Of a stretch of 64,000 nucleotides of DNA, positions 33,192 to 39,879 are shown in pieces. Within the stretch, counting starts at the first letter, position 1; each line of letters opens with the position of its first letter. Location: positions 2,247,834-2,311,833 of the forward strand of contig NC_017059.1 of NCBI RefSeq assembly GCF_000284415.1. The letters are read 5' to 3'. This DNA comes from Pararhodospirillum photometricum DSM 122. GTDB taxonomy: Bacteria > Pseudomonadota > Alphaproteobacteria > Rhodospirillales > Rhodospirillaceae. The notes beneath the pieces are model-generated. The model had not been told where the DNA came from. It ran no database searches and was given only the letters and a program-made list of their open reading frames with translations. A program made the position numbers and the translations under genes.

Positions 33192-34067
33192 TTACCCGCG
33201 CCGACTCATCATGGCGGTGCCGATGGAGGCCCCGACCACGGCGACAATGCCCAGCCAGTGCGACAGCGGCAGCATTTCGCCCAGAAGCAGCATGCCCATC
33301 ACCGCGCCCACCGCCGGCTCGCCGCTGGTCAGGATGCCAAAGCTGCGGGCCGGCAGGCGGCGCAGGGCAATCATCTCCAGCGAGTAGGGAATGGCGCTCG
33401 ACAGCACGGCCACGGCCAGACCACTCATCAAGATGGCGGGCTGGAGCAGGGCCGTTCCCGCTTCCCACACCCCAAACGGCGCCACGGCCAGGGCGGCGAC
33501 AATCATCCCCAGCATCGGTGCCTGGGCGCCCAGCACAGCGCCGGCCCGCTGGCCGGTGACAATGTAGGCGGCCCAGAACACCCCGGCCGCTAGGGCCAGG
33601 GCAACGCCCAGCGGATCCAAGGCCGCGTCGCTGGCCTCCAAGGGCAGCAGCAGCAACAGACCGGCCACCGCCAAGGCGATCCACACAAAGTCGGTCCGCT
33701 GGCGGGAATAAAACAGGGCCAGCGCCAAGGGGCCGGTAAACTCGATGGCCAGGGCGATCCCCAGCGGCAGGCGCTGAATGGAGAGATAAAACAGTAGGTT
33801 CATCGCGCCCATGACCAAGCCATAGGGCAGCGCGGCGACCACAGTGCGGCGGGTCAGGCGCACCCGCCAGAGTCCCAGAACCAACGATAAAATCACGGCG
33901 GCCAGGGCCAGACGCAAGGTCGTGGTTCCAGCGGCACCAATCGCGGGGAACAGCCCCTTGGCAAACGACGCCCCCAGGGTGATCGACACCATGGCCAAAA
34001 CAGCGGCGCCAAGGGGGGCCAGCGTCGCCACCGAGGACGACGGCAGGGCAAGGCTACGGACAGTCAT
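33192..34067 (-). CDS. EamA/DMT-family transporter
   Basis: About 291 residues with ten predicted membrane helices in two EamA repeats, including YLSIQRLPLGIALAIEFTGP and YSLEMIALRRLPARSFGILT, the segments typical of RhtA/YdcZ-like metabolite exporters. It probably exports amino acids or related metabolites; the substrate is unknown. The ATG at 34067 has GAGGA six bases upstream. Confidence 0.85.
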   Translation of the reverse strand: MTVRSLALPSSSVATLAPLGAAVLAMVSITLGASFAKGLFPAIGAAGTTTLRLALAAVILSLVLGLWRVRLTRRTVVAALPYGLVMGAMNLLFYLSIQRLPLGIALAIEFTGPLALALFYSRQRTDFVWIALAVAGLLLLLPLEASDAALDPLGVALALAAGVFWAAYIVTGQRAGAVLGAQAPMLGMIVAALAVAPFGVWEAGTALLQPAILMSGLAVAVLSSAIPYSLEMIALRRLPARSFGILTSGEPAVGAVMGMLLLGEMLPLSHWLGIVAVVGASIGTAMMSRRG

Positions 34068-34195
34068 CTTCAATCCTCAAACGCAGGGATCCGGCAATCC
34101 TATCGGTCCCCCACGATAAGAACGGTTGATATTAGCGCCGAAGCGATAAACTTTATCCCTTTCCTCCCTCCCCTTGAGAATTTTGGAGGGGGCTT

Positions 34196-34410
34196 CGCTT
34201 CGGGGCAACCGGGGCTGTCGCCCCGGACCCCACCTGGAGGCTGACGCCTCCAGACCTCCGCTTTCTTTTATTTATTGGCCCCCTTCCCCCTCCCTTTTGA
34301 AAAGCACGCTTTTCAAAAGGGAGGGGGAAGGGAGGGCCATGAACAGAAGAAAAAGGGGGTCTGGGGCATCGCCCCAGGCGGGGCCCGGGGCGGCAGCCCC
34401 GTGTTCCCCG
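34196..34410. repeat. Large imperfect palindrome, family L, copy 2
   Basis: A second large copy of the element seen at 3.3-3.5 kb, with the same outer GGGGCTGTCGCCCC / GGGGCGGCAGCCCC blocks. The core at 34277-34338 has arms that match except for about two positions around an AC loop. It fills the gap 34074-34424 between the EamA gene and the small paralogue genes. Nothing else is seen in that gap. Confidence 0.85.
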
Positions 34411-34424
34411 GTCCGGCCCCTCGC

Positions 34425-34580
34425 CTAGGACGACAGGCGAGGCATGAGGGGGCGTCGCTCGCAGGCGAGGGCGCGATCAAAGGCGGCCTCTTCCGAGGGG
34501 GCGTGCTCGGCCCAGTGGCGGGAGAAAGCGAAGGGGCGGCACAGGCCCAGGGCCTCGGCGGCCAGGAAAAAGCGGTTCAT
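34425..34580 (-). CDS. Small conserved protein, paralogue A (51 aa)
   Basis: A minus-strand frame from ATG 34580 to TAG 34425. It begins MNRFFLAAEALGLCRPFAFS and continues RHWAEHAPSEEAAFDRAL. It aligns without gaps to the next small gene upstream (26 identities over 44 positions). Shared features are MxRFFL, GLxRP, RHWxEH, SEExAFxRAL and RxP. AAGGA lies about nine bases before the ATG. No membrane segment or known domain is recognised. The similarity of two neighbouring frames is strong evidence that both are translated. Confidence 0.75.
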   Translation of the reverse strand: MNRFFLAAEALGLCRPFAFSRHWAEHAPSEEAAFDRALACERRPLMPRLSS

Positions 34581-34609
34581 CGTATCCATCCTTCAGGACA
34601 AGAACTGGC

Positions 34610-34774
34610 TCACAACCACGTCCAGGGCACTGGCGCAAAGGGGTGACGTTTGCTCGTCAACGCCCGGGTAAAAGCGCCCTCCTCCGAGGCCGTATGCTCA
34701 TCCCAGTGACGACCGTAAGTCGCGGGGCGCGAGAGCCCCATGGCCTGGGCAACCAGAAAAAACCGGCTCATCAT
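34610..34774 (-). CDS. Small conserved protein, paralogue B (54 aa)
   Basis: A minus-strand frame from ATG 34774 (or 34771) to TGA 34610, starting MMSRFFLVAQAMGLSRPATY, then GRHWDEHTASEEGAFTRALT. An excellent ribosome site (GGAGGA) lies about eight bases before the first ATG. It is 29 bp upstream of paralogue A and shares about 59% identity with it over 44 residues; the C-terminal tails differ. The two form a probable bicistronic unit from the promoter at 34896-34924. Function unknown. Confidence 0.78.
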   Translation of the reverse strand: MMSRFFLVAQAMGLSRPATYGRHWDEHTASEEGAFTRALTSKRHPFAPVPWTWL

Positions 34775-34895
34775 GACGCGGTCCTCCAGTTGTTTTGTTT
34801 TTGTCGTCCGGCCCTTGGCCGGCAGCGAAGAACGACCGGTGTGTTTGCCTTTCCTTCCCGGGATCAGTTTCGACCCGTGTCGTTGTCATAAAGGG

Positions 34896-34924
34896 GATAT
34901 AGCGCACAATGTGCGCGGCCGCAA
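34896..34924 (-). promoter_or_regulatory. Promoter with palindromic operator-like spacer upstream of the small paralogues
   Basis: On the minus strand TTGCGG (34919-34924) and TATATC (34896-34901) are 17 bases apart. The spacer contains the 15-base palindrome GCGCACATTGTGCGC (34902-34916). A repressor binding there would block RNA polymerase. The leader to paralogue B is about 115 bases and includes a CCGGCC/GGCCGG hairpin near 34812-34830. The interval 34925-35103 is AT-richer and shows no gene. Confidence 0.5.
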
Positions 34925-35103
34925 GGGGCGAGGCAAAAATTAAATCCTGGGGCCTCAAGCGCTTAACCGTTGGATGTCATCGGGTTGTCATAATTCTGAC
35001 GCTGACGCCGAAAAGAATCAGTCCAAACAAGCCTCTGGGCTCCACGCCCAACCAAGGGGCGGGGCAAGGCAGGGGGTTGTGAAATCTGGGGTGAAGAAAG
35101 AAG

Positions 35104-35138
35104 AAGGCTGGGGAGGCGCGGCCTCCCCAGCCCCCTCG
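35104..35138. repeat. Family S repeat, single copy
   Basis: One unit with centre GCGCGGCC and a CCAGCCCCCTC tail variant, just after the 3' end of the nucleotidyltransferase-like gene, in a position to terminate it. Confidence 0.82.
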
Positions 35139-35147
35139 CCAAGGGCG

Positions 35148-36089
35148 TCAGGCGGGGAGCGTCTCGGGCAGGCGGGGAAAGACTGGGCCCAGGAGATCAC
35201 GCCACACCGCGCTGGCTGGCCCAACCTCGCCGCTGGCCGCTAGATGCCGGGCGCGGACGCAACGCCAGTAGGCGGAAACGGTGGCGCCCTGGAGGCCCTT
35301 GCCCAGAAACAAGCGGCGAGACGCGCCGGGCAAGGCAAAGGCACCGGGCAAAGCGTCGCGCGCCCAGGCCATGAACATCTCGAACAGCAAAGGCAGGCCG
35401 GCGGGGGTTCGTGTGCTCTGGAAGTAGGCGCCGACCAGGATCTCCAGGGCATAGCCCGAAACCGGCACCCGGTTACGCACCCGCCACGCCTTCAGCAAGC
35501 ACAACAAGCGCCGAGGGCGCGGGCCCTCCAGGTGATCCAAACGACGCAAGCAGGCGACCTCGGCCCCCGGGTCATGCTCCACCCACTGGGGCAGCCCCTC
35601 GGGATCGCGGCCGGGAACCAGCAGGCGTGCCCCCTGGCGGCACACCGGCAGCAAGGCGATGGGCAGGTCCTCCAGGCGCAAGACGATTGCCCGACCGTCC
35701 GGGCGCGGCACGGCACGGCCCAGCCCGGTTTCCACCACGGCCCGCGCCAGGCAGGCCAGGGCAGCGGCCGGGGTTTCGCTGTCGGCGTCCGAGACCAGGG
35801 GCAAAAACAAGTCGGCGGTCGGCGGCAGGGCCTCGATCTGGATCGCCGTACAGCGTCCCACCGCCCCCCCACCCACGGCTGATCCCCATCGCCCGGCGTG
35901 GGGGGACAGCAACCCCCGGGCCTGAAGACAAGCCACCACCCGCTGGCTGGCGCCATAAAGGCGGTTGATCACGAGATCGCTGGGCCGCAGGCCGTTGACC
36001 GCAGCCAGAAAGGCGGCGGCCACCGCGTCCGAGGCATCGCCGGGGCCGGCCAACGGATTAATCCAGGAAATCACGCCGTCGTCGGGCAT
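35148..36089 (-). CDS. Degenerate nucleotidyltransferase-like protein (CD-NTase/OAS fold suspected)
   Basis: 313 residues with no strong family match by eye. The order of segments resembles CD-NTase/2'-5'-OAS-type enzymes: GRCTAIQ then TADLFLPL where G-S...DxD would lie (about 78-98), LPIALLPV where the third Asp usually sits (about 142-149), LPQWVEHDP (about 166-174), and LLCLLKAWRVRNRVPVSGYA (about 195-214), a helical-domain signature. The catalytic Asp pattern is largely missing, so it may be inactive or act as a binder. The assignment is tentative. It lies upstream of the small paralogues on the same strand. Confidence 0.45.
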   Translation of the reverse strand: MPDDGVISWINPLAGPGDASDAVAAAFLAAVNGLRPSDLVINRLYGASQRVVACLQARGLLSPHAGRWGSAVGGGAVGRCTAIQIEALPPTADLFLPLVSDADSETPAAALACLARAVVETGLGRAVPRPDGRAIVLRLEDLPIALLPVCRQGARLLVPGRDPEGLPQWVEHDPGAEVACLRRLDHLEGPRPRRLLCLLKAWRVRNRVPVSGYALEILVGAYFQSTRTPAGLPLLFEMFMAWARDALPGAFALPGASRRLFLGKGLQGATVSAYWRCVRARHLAASGEVGPASAVWRDLLGPVFPRLPETLPA

Positions 36090-36183
36090 GGCCGCCGTGT
36101 CCTCCCAGGGCCAAACTCAGGAAGGGTCATAACACGCCGGGAAGATGAACATTCCGTTGCTTCGGGAGTGACTGGGACAAAGG

Positions 36184-36293
36184 AAGGCTGGGGAGGCTTG
36201 CCTCCCCAGACCCCTCGGTCCCGCTGGCCCTTCGCGTTGAGGGAAGGCCTCAGGATCGGAGGGGTCTGGGGAGGCGAGCCTCCCCAGCCTTCC
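36184..36293. repeat. Family S repeat, inverted pair
   Basis: Units at 36184-36217 and 36259-36293, inverted copies that differ at one central base (GGCTTGCC versus GGCTCGCC). They lie in the divergent gap 36090-36390, which otherwise shows nothing recognisable. Confidence 0.87.
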
Positions 36294-36390
36294 CTTTTGC
36301 CCGCGTTCCCGGCCTGTGCTCCAGAACTTGACCCAAGCCGCCCCCCTCCCCTTCTATGAAGCCCAGACCTTCGCGCCAAGGATCCCGCCG

Positions 36391-36957
36391 ATGGCCCGCA
36401 CCGAGACCCCCGATGTCGAGATTGACCGCCCCTGTCCCCCCTTCAGCCTGCCCGAACCCCTCACCGGGCGCTTGTGGTCGCAAGACGACGTCCGCGGCCC
36501 CCGGGGCCTGCTGGTCGCCTTTTTGTGCAACCACTGCCCCTATGTGAAAGGCATGATCGGGCGCTTTGTCGCCGATGCCCGGCTGTTGCAGGCCGAGGGC
36601 GTGGGGGTGGTGGCGATCATGCCCAATGACATTGAGGCTTATCCCGAGGACGCGCCGGATCTGATGAAAGTCTTTGCCCGGGACCACGATTTTTCCTTCC
36701 CCTACCTCTATGACGAGACGCAGGCAGTGGCCCGAGCCTTTGGCGCGGTGTGCACCCCCGATTTCTTTGGCTATGACCGGGGACTGCGCCTTAAGTACCG
36801 GGGCCGGCTGGACGAGGGCCGCAAGGACCCACCGCCGCCCGACGCCCCGCGCGAGTTGCTTCAGGCCATGCGGACGGTAGCGGCCGATCCCACCCACGTG
36901 CCAACCCCCCAGGTGCCCTCCCTGGGATGTTCCCTCAAGTGGCGGGGGGAGGCGTGA
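36391..36957 (+). CDS. Thioredoxin-fold (AhpC/TSA-type) protein
   Basis: 188 residues. After an N-terminal PPFSLPEPLTG region comes FLCNHCPYVKGMIGRFV, the C-x2-C thioredoxin-fold site of a family often annotated as thioredoxin-like or peroxiredoxin-like, then AFGAVCTPDFFGYD. It is probably a cytoplasmic thiol reductase or peroxidase; no signal peptide is seen. The ATG at 36391 is preferred over earlier in-frame starts that would add unconserved residues. Its stop overlaps the ubiX start. Confidence 0.82.
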   Translation: MARTETPDVEIDRPCPPFSLPEPLTGRLWSQDDVRGPRGLLVAFLCNHCPYVKGMIGRFVADARLLQAEGVGVVAIMPNDIEAYPEDAPDLMKVFARDHDFSFPYLYDETQAVARAFGAVCTPDFFGYDRGLRLKYRGRLDEGRKDPPPPDAPRELLQAMRTVAADPTHVPTPQVPSLGCSLKWRGEA

Positions 36958-37547
36958 CCCGCCGAGTGATCGTGGCCCTGTCCGGCGCGTCGGGAGCGAT
37001 TTACGGGGTTCGGCTCTTGCTGGCCCTGAGCCGAGTCCCTGACGTGGAGCGGCACTTGATCTTGTCGCAGGCGGCCTTGCGTACCCTGGCCGCCGAAACC
37101 GATGTCTCGCCCGTTGCCCTCCGCGCCTTGGCTGACGTGGTGCATGACCACCGCGACATTGGGGCATCGCTGGCCAGTGGATCGTTCAAGACCTTGGGGA
37201 TGATCGTGGCGCCGTGCTCGATCAAGACCTTGTCGGGCATTGTGAACTGCTATAGCGACAACCTCACGGTGCGCGCCGCCGATGTCTGCCTCAAGGAGCG
37301 CCGCCGGCTGGTTCTGCTGGTTCGTGAAACGCCCCTTCACCTGGGCCACCTCGACCTCATGACCCGGGCCACTGCCGCCGGCGCCATTGTGATGCCGCCG
37401 GTCCCGGCTTTCTACCAGCGCCCGACCACGCTTTTGGAGATGGTGGATCAGACCGTGGGCCGGGCGCTCGACCTGCTCGATATCGACAGCGGTTTGGTTC
37501 AGCGGTGGACGGGCACCTCCCCGTGTCCCCCTGCCCCAAGGGAGTAA
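36954..37547 (+). CDS. ubiX: Flavin prenyltransferase UbiX
   Basis: 197 residues from GTG 36954, with VIVALSGASGAIYGVRLL, APCSIKTLSGI, RRLVLLVRETPLHLGHL and MPPVPAFYQRP, all diagnostic of UbiX. It makes prenylated FMN for the UbiD decarboxylase in ubiquinone synthesis. The start overlaps the preceding stop by 4 bp. Confidence 0.95.
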   Translation: MTRRVIVALSGASGAIYGVRLLLALSRVPDVERHLILSQAALRTLAAETDVSPVALRALADVVHDHRDIGASLASGSFKTLGMIVAPCSIKTLSGIVNCYSDNLTVRAADVCLKERRRLVLLVRETPLHLGHLDLMTRATAAGAIVMPPVPAFYQRPTTLLEMVDQTVGRALDLLDIDSGLVQRWTGTSPCPPAPRE

Positions 37548-37551
37548 AAGG

Positions 37552-37586
37552 CAGGCTGGGGAGGCGCGGCCTCCCCAGACCCCTCA
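37552..37586. repeat. Family S repeat, single copy
   Basis: One unit (GGCAGGCTGGGGAGGCGCGG then CCTCCCCAGACCCCTC) just after ubiX, a likely terminator before the ccoG leader. Confidence 0.82.
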
Positions 37587-37599
37587 TTCTGTTGGGGCT

Positions 37600-37622
37600 T
37601 CAATTGTAATGATTAAAATTGA
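37600..37622. promoter_or_regulatory. AT-rich inverted repeat upstream of ccoG
   Basis: TCAATT-N11-AATTGA in an AT-rich island about 65 bases before ccoG. It resembles a regulator site but does not match the FNR/FixK consensus TTGAT-N4-ATCAA well. The regulator is unknown. Confidence 0.35.
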
Positions 37623-37686
37623 TCTTGTGACCCCAGCGTCGCTGCCGTATACCTCCTAAAGGAGATTGAAACGGAGGGATGCCAGG

Positions 37687-39118
37687 GTGACACAGGATCT
37701 CCAGCCCTCCACCCCCGACGACGCCGGGGTTTATGCGGCGCACCGCAAGATTTATCCCCGCTCCATCACCGGTCCCTTTCGCCGCCTGAAAACCCTGGCA
37801 ATGGTTGTGTTGTTGGGGATTTTTTGGGGGGGACCGTGGTTGCGCTGGGATCGCGGCCCCGGGGTGCCAGATCAGGCGATCTTTTTGGATCTGCCGGGGC
37901 GCCGGGCCTATCTTTTTAATCTTGAGTTGTGGCCTCAGGAGGTTTACTACCTGACGGCTCTTTTGGTGTTCGCCGCCTTGCTGCTGTTTTTCGCCACGGC
38001 CCTGGCGGGTCGGGTGTGGTGCGGCTTTGCCTGCTTCCAGACGGTGTTCACCGATTTGTTCGTGATGCTGGAACGGAAGATCGAAGGCGAGCGGCCGGCG
38101 CGCATCGCCCTCGACAAGGCGCCGTGGACCTTGAAAAAACTGGGGCGCAAGGGGCTCAAAACCTTTGTGTGGGCGCTGATCTCGGCCGGGGTGGGCGTTG
38201 GGTTCACCCTCTATTTCCTGCCCGACCCGGCGGCCGCCTGGATCTCGGTCCTAAGCGGACAGGCCGGGCTGCTCCCCTATACCAGCATTGCCGTGGTCGG
38301 CGGCTTTTGCTTCTTGCTGGCCGGCTACGCCCGCGAGCAGGTGTGCATTTACATGTGTCCCTATGGCCGCTTTCAAGGGGCGATGACCGACGAACACTCG
38401 CGGGTGGTCACGTATCTGGCGGCCCGGGGGGAACCGCGCGCGCCGTATCGCAAAAACGCCGATTTCAGCCAACGCGGCCACTGCGTGGACTGCGGTTTGT
38501 GCGTGCAGGTCTGCCCGACCGGCGTGGATATCCGGGCGGGTCAGCAACTCGCCTGCATTCGGCTGTGCCTTGTGCGTGGATGCCTGTGCCCAGATCATGC
38601 GCCGCTACGACCTGCCCGAGGGCCTGATCGCCTACGACTCCCAGGCGCGGATCGCGGCCCGCGCGGCCGGGCGGCCCGAGCCCCGGGGCTGGCGGCGGCC
38701 GCGACTCCTGATCTATGCCTTGGTTCTCGGGGCCCTGGCGACGGCGCTCGCCTGGAGCTTGGCGACGCGCGCCCGCTTGGATCTCACGGTATTGCACGAA
38801 CGCAGCCCGTTGTTCGTGACCCTGGCCGATGGCTCGATCCGCAACGCCTACACCCTCAAGATCCTGAACATGGCCCGCCAGGACGCACGCTTTCGTCTGG
38901 AAGTGGACGGCCCGCTGGGAGCGCGGCTCGAAACCCCCGACCACCCCCAGCCGGCCCAGGGACCTCTTGAGATCGCGGTGGGCCCGGCACGGGTCGGCCA
39001 GTTTCGTGTGTTCGTCTCCCTACCCCGGGGCACGGGGGACACGGAGGTGACCTTGATCTTGACCGACACCGCGACCGGCCAACGCCTGGAAGCGCCTAGT
39101 TTGTTTGCGCGCCCGTGA
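37687..39118 (+). CDS. ccoG: Cytochrome c oxidase accessory protein CcoG (broken by one extra base)
   Basis: About 476 residues across a frameshift. There are N-terminal membrane helices, Cys-containing helices (GRVWCGFACFQTVFTDLFV, YAREQVCIYMCPYGRFQGAM) and a ferredoxin motif HCVDCGLCVQVCPTGVDIR. The expected second motif CIGCALCVDAC is split because ATTCGGCTG at 38557-38565 has one C too many, near 38560. The remainder continues in frame from about 38570 to 39118. CcoG (RdxA/FixG) reduces copper for cbb3 oxidase assembly. The GTG at 37687 has GGAGGG eight bases upstream. Confidence 0.9.
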
Positions 39119-39130
39119 TGGGAGGTTCTG

Positions 39131-39652
39131 ATGAGCGCATCTTCTTCCTCGGTCTCCCCCCTGGCCCGGGGGCGCTGGATTCCTTGGGTCCTGGGGGGCG
39201 GCTTCGCGGTGGTGTTGGCGGTCAACGCCACCTTGCTCTTCCTGGCCAACGCCACCTTCGGCGGCTTCAGCACGACCTCGGCCTACACCGAGGGCCTGAC
39301 CTATAACCGCGAAATCGCCCGCGCCGAGGCCCAGGAGCGCCTGGGGTGGACACCACAGGTGCGCGTCGTTCCGGGCCAGCCGACAAACGGCGGTTGGCCG
39401 GTCCACGTCACGGCAGAGGTTGATGACCCGCACGGCACGCCCATCACCGGCTTACAGGCGACGGCGGATCTGCGCCGCCCGGCCGACGCCCGCTTAGACC
39501 GCGCCTTGCTGCTGGCCGAGACCACGCCGGGACGCTGGCAAGGCACGGTCAACCTGCCGGCGCCGGGACTGTGGGAGATCCGCTTCGCGGCGGGACGCGA
39601 CGACGGCAGCGTGGCCCGCCTGCGCCAGCGGGTCGTGGTGCCGGCCCCGTGA
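39131..39652 (+). CDS. ccoH: FixH/CcoH family protein
   Basis: 173 residues with one N-terminal membrane helix (about 17-40) and a periplasmic FixH domain (YTEGLTYNREIARAEAQERL, then a beta-rich part). CcoH helps assemble or stabilise cbb3 oxidase. The ATG has GGGAGG upstream, 12 bp after the ccoG stop. Confidence 0.9.
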   Translation: MSASSSSVSPLARGRWIPWVLGGGFAVVLAVNATLLFLANATFGGFSTTSAYTEGLTYNREIARAEAQERLGWTPQVRVVPGQPTNGGWPVHVTAEVDDPHGTPITGLQATADLRRPADARLDRALLLAETTPGRWQGTVNLPAPGLWEIRFAAGRDDGSVARLRQRVVVPAP

Positions 39653-39701
39653 CCTTGGGCCATCGGGTGAGGAGGGGGCTGACCAGAAACGACAAAAAAG
39701 G

Positions 39702-39810
39702 AAGGCTGGGGAGGCGGGCCTCCCCAGACCCCTCCATTCCTGGGGCATCCCTCACCGTGAAGGGCGACCATGAACGAGGGGTCTGGGGAGGCCCGCCTCC
39801 CCAGCCTTCC
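39702..39810. repeat. Family S repeat, inverted pair
   Basis: Units at 39702-39735 and 39776-39810 are exact reverse complements with centre GCGGGCC. They interrupt the cco cluster between ccoH and ccoI. The rest of this 227-base gap shows no gene. Confidence 0.9.
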
Positions 39811-39879
39811 CTTTTTCTTACACCTGATGTCCTACCGTGACCCCAAGGGGGCCTTGAGCAAGCCCCTCGGATAGCGCTA

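Noticed and set aside
34196-34410. Possible insertion sequence or MITE at the large palindrome
   Set aside because: No transposase and no clear target-site duplication were found; it is kept as a repeat only.
34444-34671. Plus-strand 75-codon frame over the small paralogues
   Set aside because: The minus-strand frames here are conserved between paralogues and have ribosome sites; the plus frame is their shadow.
35148-36089. CBASS defence operon
   Set aside because: The nucleotidyltransferase resemblance is weak, catalytic Asp residues are missing, and no effector, E1/E2 or HORMA gene is adjacent.
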